DNA of 20,207 nt from JBGSOV01 sp964558715 (GTDB lineage Bacteria > Patescibacteriota > Gracilibacteria > CAIRYL01 > GCA-016699755). The notes under the pieces were generated by a model. That model had not been told where the DNA came from. It did no database searches and saw nothing but the letters and a program-made list of their open reading frames with translations. Below, piece after piece: positions 1 through 7,635 of the stretch. The position numbers and the translations under genes are program-made. The DNA is taken from the NCBI GenBank assembly GCA_964558715.1, contig CAZLFD010000027.1, forward strand, positions 1 through 20,207, in the 5' to 3' direction. The stretch's first letter is position 1. Each line of letters starts with the position of its first letter.

Positions 1-312
1 CTTTAGTACACTTCTTTTAATTATTGTTCAACTTATTTGTGCAACAAGACCCTTGATGCTCCTCCTTTGAGTATCTGGAGGACATAGGGGATATGTTGTG
101 AGTGGGGTATGGAGGCAGTAGATATGGACATGACCTTCTTCCATACCGATCCTGATTATATCTATGTACATTTCTTTGGCGACTCCATTTATAATGGTCT
201 TGAGTCGTTCTTAGGTCTCATCATTAAGTATTTTTCTTCTATATTTTGTGATCCATACGATGTGGTAACGACAATCGTAGGTCACATGCGATGCTTTTCG
301 GTACTTTCCCAT
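1..312 (-). pseudogene. Degenerate IS200/IS605-type TnpA (HUH Y1 transposase), partial
   Basis: Read on the minus strand from ATG 312-310, the frame gives MGKYRKASHV, then YHIVWITKYRRKIL. This is the N-terminal signature of IS200-type TnpA (usual form HIVW.TKYRRK.L). Codon 34 is a TAA stop (213-211), but the same frame continues as recognisable transposase (ERLKTIINGVAKEMYIDIIRIG) to GHVHIY. That segment holds the metal-binding HUH motif His-Val-His at 132-124. Just after it the homology moves to the +1 frame (IPYVLQILKGGASR, compare the family's ..VV.ILKGKSSR) and meets TAA at 35-33. The expected C-terminal part with the catalytic tyrosine is not seen; more stops follow and the window ends. 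With a stop, a frameshift and a degraded 3' part, this is a dead element. Known: IS200 TnpA is about 140-150 residues and moves single-stranded DNA. A small hairpin (GGGTT/AACCC, 366-378) lies just upstream of the start and could be a relic of the element's subterminal hairpin; that is inference. Confidence 0.85.
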
Positions 313-443
313 ATCTGTATTGTACAACTCTTGACAGGGGTGTTACAGTCGGGCTGAAGACCATGGGGTTTTGAACCCACTGAATGGAAATAAAAGTCTC
401 TTTGGGACCATAGCACATGAGTATATGTGTGCAAAAAGATTTA

Positions 444-2261
444 TTACTCCTCCCGTTTTAATATTGCCATAAACGCTTCTTGCGGCAGGTTGATCTTACC
501 CATCGCTTTCATCCTTTTCTTTCCCGCTTTCTGTTTTTTGAGCAGCTTGTTTTTGCGCGATACGTCACCGCCGTACAAGCCGGCCGTCACATCTTTGCGG
601 TAGGCGGGAATAGTTTCACGCGCTACGATACGGCCGCCGATCGCAGCTTGCAGAGCAATAGGAAAGTTGGCGCGTGGAATCACGTCCTTTAACTTCGTGC
701 AGATGGGTGCGCCGACATGGCGGGCCTCACTCGTATGCACCATTTGCGAGAGCGAATCGATACGGTCGCCGGCAACGAGAATATCGAGTTTCACGAGTTG
801 CCCGACTCTGAATTCAAGGAAGTCAGACGAGAGCGAAGCATAACCCGAAGACGCGCTTTTTAAACGGTCGTGCAGATCGGTGATCACCGAAGCGAGTGGC
901 ATCTCAAAGGTCAACAGTACGCGGCTTTCATCGAGATGCTGCATATTTTTAAAGAGGCCGCGACGCTTGGTACAAAGGTCCATAGATGCGCCCACACTTT
1001 CTTTTGGGGTGATGATCTCGACACGCGTCCAGGGTTCGGATATTTCTTTGATTACAGATGGGTCGGGAAGACTGGCAGCAGACGAAATGCGGTCGGTTTC
1101 TCCACTGTTCAGCGTTATGTCATATGGCACGCTTGGTGCGGTGACGATGAGATCCAAATCGAATTCTCGCTCCAGTCGCTCCTGAATGATCTCTAAATGC
1201 AGCATGCCGAGTAAGCCGATGCGGTAGCCGTTGCCGAGAGCAGGCGAGTGTTCCGGTTCAAACACGAGAGCGGCATCAGACAGTGAAAGTTTTTCGAGTG
1301 CATCACGCAGTTGGGCAAAATCATCAGCTTCGGTCGGGAAGATGCCGGCAAAAAGCATTGGCCGCACAATGCGAAAACCCGGCAGAGGAGTGGCAGATTC
1401 ACTGTTTTTTCCAAGAAAGAGCGTATCGCCCACACGGGCTTCGCGGGTCGATTTGAGCCCGGTTACCACGTAGCCGATCTCGCCGGTTTCGATGCTCGGT
1501 TGCGCATCGAACTTGGGGCGAAAGTAGCCGCATTCCAGCACTTCGATATCTTTTTTCGTACCGAGAAACTGCGCTTTCTCCCGTTTTCCAATCCGTCCGG
1601 AAAATACACGCACATACGCTACCACCCCCCGATACGGGTCGAACACCGAATCGAAGACCAGTGCTTTCGTGCCTTCATCATCTACTACTGACTCAGTTTC
1701 GCCTTCTGCCAGTTTGGCGATAGATTTTGGCGGTGGAAATTTCTCCACAATCGCATCCAGAATCCTCTCGACATTTTCACCGGTCTTGGCAGAAACGTGG
1801 ATCATTTCATCTCGCCCAATACCTATGGCGTTCTCGATCTCTGTCGAAACCCGCTCTACATCTGCTGCCGGCAAGTCGATTTTATTCAAAACCGGAATGA
1901 TTTCTAGATTGTGCTCCAAAGCGGAATAAAGGTTTGCCAGAGTCTGCGCTTCGATGCCCTGAGTCGCATCTACCACCAAGATCGCACCTTCTACAGCCGC
2001 CAGGCTGCGTGAGACCTCAAAAGAAAAATCTACGTGGCCCGGTGTGTCGATAAGATTCAGGATGTGATCTTTCCAATCCATCCGCACCGGTTGCAGCTTA
2101 ATGGTGATGCCACGCTCGCGCTCTAAATCCATTCCATCTAAAAGTTGCTCTTTCATGTTGCGTTTTTGAATGGCACCGGTGATTTCGAGCATACGATCGG
2201 CCAGAGTGCTTTTGCCGTGATCGATGTGTGCGATGATGCAAAAATTACGGATAGGTTTCAT
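444..2261 (-). CDS. lepA: Elongation factor 4 (LepA), ribosome-associated GTPase
   Basis: Full-length LepA/EF4 of 605 residues, the usual size (about 600). It is a translational GTPase that binds ribosomes, is linked to back-translocation or ribosome biogenesis, and acts in the cytoplasm or at the membrane. G motifs in order: G1 AHIDHGKST (11-19), G2 RERGITI (48-54), G3 DTPGH (72-76), G4 NKID (126-129), G5 SAK (157-159). The LepA-specific C-terminal domain is present near the end (GGDVSRKNKLLKKQKAGKKR, then MGKINLPQEAF). The family start MKPIRNFCIIAHIDHGKST fits the chosen ATG. No Shine-Dalgarno precedes it; the bases before the ATG contain a -10-like TATAGA (2275-2270) ending 8 bases upstream. 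The gene follows the P-loop kinase-like gene on the same strand after 22 bases, so co-transcription is likely. Confidence 0.98.
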   Translation of the reverse strand: MKPIRNFCIIAHIDHGKSTLADRMLEITGAIQKRNMKEQLLDGMDLERERGITIKLQPVRMDWKDHILNLIDTPGHVDFSFEVSRSLAAVEGAILVVDATQGIEAQTLANLYSALEHNLEIIPVLNKIDLPAADVERVSTEIENAIGIGRDEMIHVSAKTGENVERILDAIVEKFPPPKSIAKLAEGETESVVDDEGTKALVFDSVFDPYRGVVAYVRVFSGRIGKREKAQFLGTKKDIEVLECGYFRPKFDAQPSIETGEIGYVVTGLKSTREARVGDTLFLGKNSESATPLPGFRIVRPMLFAGIFPTEADDFAQLRDALEKLSLSDAALVFEPEHSPALGNGYRIGLLGMLHLEIIQERLEREFDLDLIVTAPSVPYDITLNSGETDRISSAASLPDPSVIKEISEPWTRVEIITPKESVGASMDLCTKRRGLFKNMQHLDESRVLLTFEMPLASVITDLHDRLKSASSGYASLSSDFLEFRVGQLVKLDILVAGDRIDSLSQMVHTSEARHVGAPICTKLKDVIPRANFPIALQAAIGGRIVARETIPAYRKDVTAGLYGGDVSRKNKLLKKQKAGKKRMKAMGKINLPQEAFMAILKREE

Positions 2262-2283
2262 GGGTTACTTCTATACAAATGTA

Positions 2284-2931
2284 TTACTCAGGCAAGGCTG
2301 CGACTAGTATTTTCCAGAAAGATTGAGCAGATATGCTTTCATCTCGTGAAATCGTACCTGGCAGAATGATGTCTGCGAATTCGCTGTAGCGTCGATTGCG
2401 ATCTGCTAGTAGTGTCGGATAGCACCTTCGCAATGCATCGGCAGTGGCTTCACCCGTCTTTTTCTGAAAACACGTATTCCAAACCACCGGCTTTGGGTTG
2501 GTAAAAAAATCATCGATCATCGAGTCGATGTAACTATCAGGTACGTGAAAATCAACGACGAGGGCTTGTTGCTTTATCTGTGCCCTCGCGTCATTGCTCA
2601 AATACACAACGCTGCCAGTAGTATCGATGATGGTGTTTCCATTTTGCGATACATCTTTTCTGGTGATTTCTTCTTCTAACTGCATATACTGAGCTTGTTT
2701 AGCGAGATAGTCGCCAGAATCGGGTTGACCCATCCATTCGGCAATAGCTTCTACTGAATCGAGCTCGAGTTTTGCAGCAATCTCATCATCAACCGGATGC
2801 AGATAAAAGCTCTGCAACTCGGCGACTTGTGTGGCTCGATAGGTTTTGCCGACGTTCGACATGCCGATAAAAGCTATCTGGAGTTGATTGTTTTTCAGGC
2901 GCTTGTCGAATTCTGAGCGAGTGAGAATCAT
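2284..2931 (-). CDS. P-loop kinase-like protein (shikimate-kinase-like fold), function unknown
   Basis: A 215-residue protein with a clear Walker A motif GMSNVGKT (23-30) right after a short beta strand (LQIAFI), and a second strand NTIIDTTGS (99-107) that may supply the acidic or hydroxyl residues of a small-molecule kinase. A third strand LVVDFHVP (124-131) follows. The start of the fold, the spacing, and the segment EAIAEWMGQP after an acidic helix recall the shikimate kinase/adenylate kinase class, but the protein is longer than a typical shikimate kinase (about 170) and I cannot name the substrate. There is no signal peptide or membrane segment. It lies 22 bases upstream of lepA on the same strand and is divergent from thrC. 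A possible promoter is TTGACC-17-TAGGCT upstream, weak in its -10. Alternatives are an NTPase or a nucleoside/sugar kinase. Confidence 0.8.
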   Translation of the reverse strand: MILTRSEFDKRLKNNQLQIAFIGMSNVGKTYRATQVAELQSFYLHPVDDEIAAKLELDSVEAIAEWMGQPDSGDYLAKQAQYMQLEEEITRKDVSQNGNTIIDTTGSVVYLSNDARAQIKQQALVVDFHVPDSYIDSMIDDFFTNPKPVVWNTCFQKKTGEATADALRRCYPTLLADRNRRYSEFADIILPGTISRDESISAQSFWKILVAALPE

Positions 2932-3062
2932 GCTGTAAAATTGGGTTTATGTGCGCCAAGCCTACCGCATGAAGCATGCTTGGTCAACGCCAAGCCAATG
3001 AGATTCGTTTGTGCAAATTCGTTTCAAGCGGCAGAATGGCACGCGTTATCATTCTCCATTTC

Positions 3063-4589
3063 ATGAAGTATGTATCGACGCGCGGGGGCTGCCAGCCATC
3101 CTTGTTGCCAGAAGCAATTTTGACAGGCCTAACACCAGACGGCGGTCTGTATTTTCCGGAAGCCATTCCGCAGATTTCAGAAGCAGAACGTGAGCAATAT
3201 TCCTCATTGTGTTATGCGGAAGTGGCGACCGATATTTTTTGCCGTTTTTCCACCGATTTTTCGCATGAAGAAGTCCGCAGTATTGCTACTGAATGCTACG
3301 CGAACAAAATTTTTACCGATGCAGCCATTGCGCCCGTTCGTAAACTTACTGATACCCTTTATTTGTTAGAACTGTTTCACGGGCCGACCGGTGCATTCAA
3401 AGATTTTGCCCTTCAGTTTCTGCCACGCATCATGGCGTTGTCAGCTCAAAAGCGAAAGACTGACGATATCTGCATTTTGGTAGCGACTTCGGGTGATACC
3501 GGCGGTGCGGCGCTCGCGGGGTTTGCGGATGTGCCTGGTATGCATCTGCTGACCTTTTTTCCGAAGAATGGAGTTTCGCCATTGCAACAAGCACAAATGC
3601 AATGTGCAGATGGCAGTAATGTGGCGGCGATCGAGATAGCGGGTGATTTTGACGGAGCACAGAAAAGCATGAAAGAAATATTTCTCGATGCAGAATATTG
3701 TGAACAATTGCAAAAAGATTTCAGCATACGCTTGTCTTCCGCCAATTCCATCAACATTGGAAGGCTCTTACCGCAGATCTTTTATGTCTTTTCGGCACAC
3801 GCGCAGCTGGTGAAGCGTGGCGAGATTACCCTCGATGAACCGCTCGACCTGGTTGTGCCGAGCGGGAATATGGGTGATATTTTTGCCGGCTATATTGCCA
3901 AAAAGATGGGCCTTCCGGTAGGAAAGATGCTCGTCGCAAATAATGCCAACGATTCAGCGGCGCGGTTTATACAGACCGGAACCTTTGACATCCGTAATCG
4001 CAGTACAGCAAAAACCGCTTCACCGGCAATGAATATTTTGAAAGCCAGTAATTTAGAGCGCTTACTGTTTGATGCTTCGAACCAAAACGCAGTAAGTGTA
4101 AAAAAGTGGCAAGATTCACTCGCATCACAAGGGAATTTTACGGTCGATAACGGAACGCTTGGTCGCATTCAGGCAGACTTTCTGGGCGAAGCGGTAAGTG
4201 ATGCTGAAACCGTCACCATGATTTCTCAGGTTTTTGCAGAGCACAAATATCCGCTCGATCCGCACACTGCGGTTGGCCTTGCTGCGCTAGAAAAATCCCG
4301 TGAATGTAAAAATTCCACCCGTAAAAAACTCCTGTTTTCAACGGCCCATTACGCCAAGTTTGGTAAAACGGTTTTTCAGGCGCTCTTTCCAGGCCAGTCT
4401 ATTCCAGACGATGAAGCAGAAGTGCTCCAGAAAATCACTGATACAGCGCGCACTCCAGCGATTCCGCAACACTTCTTTGATATTCTTTCAGCTCAAACCA
4501 AGCACCAGACGACTTGCGATGGCAACACTTCAGCGATGAAACAGGCCATAATTGACCGGTTTTCTTTTACGTCACCTCGTCTGTATTAG
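3063..4589 (+). CDS. thrC: Threonine synthase
   Basis: Pyridoxal-phosphate enzyme that converts O-phosphohomoserine to threonine and phosphate, the last step of threonine synthesis. From ATG 3063 it is 508 residues. I chose this start because MKYVSTRGG is the usual family N-terminus; the frame is open back to ATG 2976, but those 29 extra residues look non-conserved. The PLP lysine is K113 in HGPTGAFKDFALQF, the phosphate-binding loop is ATSGDTGGAA (141-150), and PSGNMGDIFAGY is the conserved glycine-rich segment further on. The length is like the longer fungal/proteobacterial-type enzymes. There is no Shine-Dalgarno; a -10-like TATCAT (3047-3052) ends 10 bases before the ATG. No hom, thrA or thrB is adjacent, so the pathway context cannot be judged from this window. 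Confidence 0.96.
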   Translation: MKYVSTRGGCQPSLLPEAILTGLTPDGGLYFPEAIPQISEAEREQYSSLCYAEVATDIFCRFSTDFSHEEVRSIATECYANKIFTDAAIAPVRKLTDTLYLLELFHGPTGAFKDFALQFLPRIMALSAQKRKTDDICILVATSGDTGGAALAGFADVPGMHLLTFFPKNGVSPLQQAQMQCADGSNVAAIEIAGDFDGAQKSMKEIFLDAEYCEQLQKDFSIRLSSANSINIGRLLPQIFYVFSAHAQLVKRGEITLDEPLDLVVPSGNMGDIFAGYIAKKMGLPVGKMLVANNANDSAARFIQTGTFDIRNRSTAKTASPAMNILKASNLERLLFDASNQNAVSVKKWQDSLASQGNFTVDNGTLGRIQADFLGEAVSDAETVTMISQVFAEHKYPLDPHTAVGLAALEKSRECKNSTRKKLLFSTAHYAKFGKTVFQALFPGQSIPDDEAEVLQKITDTARTPAIPQHFFDILSAQTKHQTTCDGNTSAMKQAIIDRFSFTSPRLY

Positions 4590-4605
4590 GTGTGATTCCG
4601 GTGGG

Positions 4606-4666
4606 GAAACAAGGTTCTTGGATTGACTAGAAAAAAAAGATGTACTAGATACGAGACCCTTGTTTC
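4606..4666. repeat. 9-bp inverted repeat downstream of thrC
   Basis: GAAACAAGG at 4606-4614 is matched by its exact reverse complement CCTTGTTTC at 4658-4666, with a 43-base spacer. The left arm can alternatively form a short local hairpin CAAG-GTT-CTTG (4610-4620). The spacer also holds two ACTAG pentamers and an A8 run. It may act in the thrC 3' end or the mscS leader region; there is no U-tract typical of an intrinsic terminator, so no function is assigned. Confidence 0.4.
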
Positions 4667-4700
4667 TTCTCCAGAATTGCGCCCACAACAGGAACGCAAT

Positions 4701-4729
4701 TTGGGGTTTTTGCAAGAAAATGATAGAAT
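4701..4729 (+). promoter_or_regulatory. Predicted promoter of the mscS-type gene
   Basis: TTGGGG (4701-4706), 17-base spacer, TAGAAT (4724-4729). Only 9 bases separate the -10 from the ATG at 4739, so initiation about 7 bases after the -10 would give an almost leaderless mRNA. No Shine-Dalgarno is present, which agrees with that reading. Confidence 0.6.
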
Positions 4730-4738
4730 ATAAACACC

Positions 4739-6094
4739 ATGCGAATACGCAAATCCATTGTTCTGGCGGCGTTTTTTCTTCTGCTGTCTCCCTCGATAGC
4801 TTTTGGTGCGACGGGTGTTTCGGCGAGTTCTGTTGCTACAACCACTCATCAGATCAACGAGCAATCGCTACTGAGCACACTTTCTGATATTCAAAGCCAG
4901 AAGCAAGTCTTGCTTGCATCGCAGATCGAACTGCGGCAGCTCGAAGAAAAAGGCCCGCCCACCGGTATAGAGGTAGAAGCCCTTGCGGCTGAACTAGAAA
5001 CATTACAAGAGCGCTTGGTCACCCTGAAGCAAGCTGAAGAGCCAGATCTTGATACCATTGCTCGATTGGAAGGTGAGCTAATCGAGCAGCGATTCGAACT
5101 GGAGCAAGCGTCTCAGGTCTTTGGCGAACGCCTAGAATTACATCGCCAATCGATCAACCGCCTCAAAGATGAGATCTTGCGGCTCGAAGCCGAAATCGAA
5201 AAACTGATAGAACTGGCCAAATCGCAAGCGACAGACTTTGCTTTGCGTATCGGTCTGTTCCTCGTATTTTTGATGATTCTCCTCATTTTACGCTTCTTTA
5301 GTGGCAAGATGATCCGCCGCTATTCCGGAAAAATGCCTTTGCAGCGCGAGCGAGCGCTCGTGCGCCTGAATAAGATCGTCTTCGACTTTCTCATCACCGT
5401 CTCCATAATCGTTGCGCTGTTTTCACAGGTCCTCAGCTTTCTTCCGTTTCTTGCTATCCTCGGTACGGCGCTGGCTTTTGCTATGCGTGATATCATCAGC
5501 TCGTTCATCGCCTGGTTTATCATCGGTACCGAACAGGGGTACAAGATCGGCGACCTTATTCAAACCGGAGAGTTACGCGGGCGAGTGCTCGAAGTACATC
5601 CGCTGCTTACCGTCGTCCGCCAGACTGGATTGCGTGGGGATACGGGGCGCATAGTCAGTTTTCCGAATAAATACATTTTCGAGCAAGAGGTGCAAAACTT
5701 TTCGAAGATGTATCGATTCATCTACATCATGGTGAACTTTATCCTCGAGCGCGATTCTGATATCGATAAAGCGAAAGACCTATTGCGAGAAGTGATTTAC
5801 GAAGCTACTGCGCACGATTACGAAGAGGCGAAAAAGAATCTTCCCAACTTGCAATCACGTTTTAGCCTAACGGCCAATCATATTGAGCCGCAGATTTTTA
5901 TCGAGCCAGATCCGCGCGGTATCTACTTACGTGGTAAATATTTCGTCCGCCTTGAAAACCGGCACAAAAGCCGCTCTGATATCACCGAGCTCTTCTTCCG
6001 TCGCGTGCAAAAGATGGATGATGTTAATCTGCGTTTGGTGGAATTTGGTGAAGAGACACAAGACAAAGCGATGATCGACCTAGTGAGCTTTTAG
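4739..6094 (+). CDS. MscS-family small-conductance mechanosensitive channel with N-terminal coiled coil
   Basis: A 451-residue membrane protein. Residues 1-23 form a signal peptide (MRIRKSIVLAAFFLLL..AFGA). Residues about 42-165 are a strongly heptad-like, Glu/Leu/Gln-rich helical region, expected in the periplasm or outside the cell. Three membrane segments follow: about 168-186, 214-234 and 235-262. The last includes the pore helix with small residues (LGTALAFAMRD). The MscS beta domain follows: YKIGDLIQTGELRGRVLEV (268-286), then GRIVSFPNKYIF (303-314), matching the family pattern GD.I.......G.V......T.......IPN. A mixed alpha/beta C-terminal domain ends the protein. Role: tension-gated release of solutes under hypo-osmotic shock, or another gated channel of this family. 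The long extracytoplasmic coiled coil is an addition to the minimal 286-residue E. coli MscS. Confidence 0.93.
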   Translation: MRIRKSIVLAAFFLLLSPSIAFGATGVSASSVATTTHQINEQSLLSTLSDIQSQKQVLLASQIELRQLEEKGPPTGIEVEALAAELETLQERLVTLKQAEEPDLDTIARLEGELIEQRFELEQASQVFGERLELHRQSINRLKDEILRLEAEIEKLIELAKSQATDFALRIGLFLVFLMILLILRFFSGKMIRRYSGKMPLQRERALVRLNKIVFDFLITVSIIVALFSQVLSFLPFLAILGTALAFAMRDIISSFIAWFIIGTEQGYKIGDLIQTGELRGRVLEVHPLLTVVRQTGLRGDTGRIVSFPNKYIFEQEVQNFSKMYRFIYIMVNFILERDSDIDKAKDLLREVIYEATAHDYEEAKKNLPNLQSRFSLTANHIEPQIFIEPDPRGIYLRGKYFVRLENRHKSRSDITELFFRRVQKMDDVNLRLVEFGEETQDKAMIDLVSF

Positions 6095-6107
6095 CTATTC
6101 CTCATTT

Positions 6108-6332
6108 TGCGTCACCCCTGACTTTCATGAGCTTGTCGAATGGTCTCCGTTGTGATTTTGGGTGGGGCTCATCCCTTAATTAGGAGGAGTTGGAAAGAGA
6201 TAAAATACGAATCATGCTGATTCAATATGCCAGCCCCTCTCATCTCAAGAGAAGAGTGCTCCGCGCGGACATGATTACCTCTCGAGACCCCCTGCTTCTT
6301 CCCAAAGCCACACTTTTTGCAGGGGTGACGCA
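6108..6332. repeat. Possible MITE/REP-like element bounded by 13-bp inverted repeats
   Basis: The 316-base gap between the channel gene and nadA holds no convincing gene. It contains TGCGTCACCCCTG at 6108-6120 and its perfect reverse complement CAGGGGTGACGCA at 6320-6332, enclosing 225 bp in total. Next to the left arm lies ATGAGCTTGTCGAATGG (6127-6143), close to the core of a dispersed palindromic repeat I recall as common in many bacterial and metagenomic genomes (CCCTGAGCTTGTCGAAGGG followed or preceded by TGACG/GTCAC). Inside are a perfect hairpin GAATCA-TGC-TGATTC (6209-6223) and a 10-bp palindrome TCCGCGCGGA (6260-6269). The layout would suit a small non-autonomous element or paired REP units; a decayed RAYT lies about 1.3 kb away. 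No clear target-site duplication is visible. Confidence 0.5.
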
Positions 6333-6359
6333 TTGAAGGAGTTTGACTTGCTTCTGCCC

Positions 6360-6389
6360 TTGGTTTTCGCTTAGGATTCGGTTTACAAT
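6360..6389 (+). promoter_or_regulatory. Predicted nadA promoter
   Basis: TTGGTT (6360-6365), 18-base spacer, TACAAT (6384-6389). The predicted start would be about 15 bases before the nadA ATG at 6411. No Shine-Dalgarno is seen in the short leader. Confidence 0.5.
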
Positions 6390-6410
6390 ATTTTTCGCTA
6401 CCGTACGCAC

Positions 6411-7478
6411 ATGGAGTTTTCAGCCGCAGACATTTCGGCAGAGGCAAAGCGCCTTACAGAAAAGCTGCAAGCGTTTGAATATACGCAAGATGATTGTATG
6501 GCGCTAGCGCCGATCACGCTCGAGATCAACTCTCTAAAAAGCGAGAAGCATGCCGTAATCCTTGCGCATTCGTATCAAACACCAGATATTGTCTATGGCG
6601 TGGCAGACCATGTAGGCGATTCATACGGATTAGCCGTCGAGGCTAGTAAAACTGATGCGAAGATCATCGTCTTTTCAAGTGTACTTTTTATGGGGGAAAC
6701 AGCGAAAATCCTCAATCCTGAAAAAACGGTACTTGTTCCAACCAGAGCAGGATGCAGCTTGGCTGATTCTATTACCGGCGCAGATGTTGTTGAACTGCGC
6801 CGCAAATACTCGCACGCTGGTTTTGTCGCGTATGTAAATACCACGGCAGATGTAAAAGCCGAGGTCGATGCTTGCTGCACCAGCAGTAACGCGCTGAAGA
6901 TCATCGAGGCGATGCCACAAGAAGAGATCGTGTTTTTGCCCGATGTGCTGATGGGCAAAAACCTGCAAAAACTGACCAAGAAAAAACTCATTCTTTGGAA
7001 TGGCACTTGCGTTGTGCACGAGCGCTTTAAAATGGGTGAGGTCGCCGAAGTAAAACGGGAGTATCCTCAAGCTAAAATTCTCGCGCATCCCGAATGTGAA
7101 GAAGAAGTGATAGAAAAAGCCGATTTTATCGGCAGTACCGAGCAGATGCTGAAGCACATGGAAGCATCAAACGCGCAGGAATTTATGATGGTGACAGAGT
7201 GCGGCCTTTCTGACCGCGCCCGTAAAGAGTTACCCAATAAAACAATCGTCGGCACCTGCCACTTATGCCCGTATATGAAAGAAGTCCGCTTACGCCATAT
7301 TTTACATGCTCTAAAGAATCCGACGCCAAGCCAGGTGGTCGAGCTCGACCCGGTTATGATGCAGCGCGCAAAACAGAGCTTAGATAAGATGTTTGAGTTG
7401 GAAGGGGAGTATGAAAAATATTCGGATAAAAAAGTTACATCAGTTGAGATGCACACCCAGGATGCTGAATGCACATAG
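6411..7478 (+). CDS. nadA: Quinolinate synthase A
   Basis: A 355-residue [4Fe-4S] enzyme that condenses iminoaspartate with dihydroxyacetone phosphate to quinolinate in de novo NAD synthesis. Visible motifs: AVILAHSYQTPDI (48-60, the conserved HxYQ..E/DI type segment), GDSYGLAVEA (69-78), RAGCSLAD (112-119), AHPEC (225-229), TECG (262-265) and GTCHLCPYMK (281-290). By family comparison the likely cluster ligands are C115, C229 and C286 (or C283). The length is normal for the family. There are no nadB or nadC neighbours, so the source of iminoaspartate is not visible here. The last ~20 residues after the conserved domain are a polar tail. The gene is preceded by its own predicted promoter and followed by transposase debris. 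Confidence 0.96.
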   Translation: MEFSAADISAEAKRLTEKLQAFEYTQDDCMALAPITLEINSLKSEKHAVILAHSYQTPDIVYGVADHVGDSYGLAVEASKTDAKIIVFSSVLFMGETAKILNPEKTVLVPTRAGCSLADSITGADVVELRRKYSHAGFVAYVNTTADVKAEVDACCTSSNALKIIEAMPQEEIVFLPDVLMGKNLQKLTKKKLILWNGTCVVHERFKMGEVAEVKREYPQAKILAHPECEEEVIEKADFIGSTEQMLKHMEASNAQEFMMVTECGLSDRARKELPNKTIVGTCHLCPYMKEVRLRHILHALKNPTPSQVVELDPVMMQRAKQSLDKMFELEGEYEKYSDKKVTSVEMHTQDAECT

Positions 7479-7635
7479 GATGTTTGAGTCATATTTAATT
7501 CTGTTTCACTCAAATAGCTCAAGTATCTTGCCGGACGCAGGTGTTGTAAAAGACCAGACGTCGGTTCATAGCTCCTGCTTTTAACCTTGTTCTTTCTGGA
7601 AAAAAAGAACGAAGTTATAAGAGAATTAACGTCAT

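Noticed and set aside
109..357. 82-codon plus-strand ORF
   Set aside because: It is antisense to the IS200-type transposase relic and its product shows no protein family features.
361..385. tRNA T-arm-like sequence on the minus strand (GGGTTCAAAACCC)
   Set aside because: The stem does not extend to five pairs and no anticodon arm, D arm or acceptor stem can be built around it; better explained as a hairpin near the transposase relic.
2976..3062. 29-residue N-terminal extension of threonine synthase
   Set aside because: The family N-terminus MKYVSTRGG begins at 3063; the upstream residues look unconserved.
6169..6447. 92-codon minus-strand ORF in the gap before nadA
   Set aside because: It overlaps the nadA promoter and start and lies mostly inside the inverted-repeat unit; Lys/Pro/Cys-rich sequence with no recognisable domain.
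7483..7514. Inverted repeat TTTGAGT/ACTCAAA after nadA as terminator
   Set aside because: The stem is AT-rich and 7 bp with an 18-base loop, and no U-tract follows.
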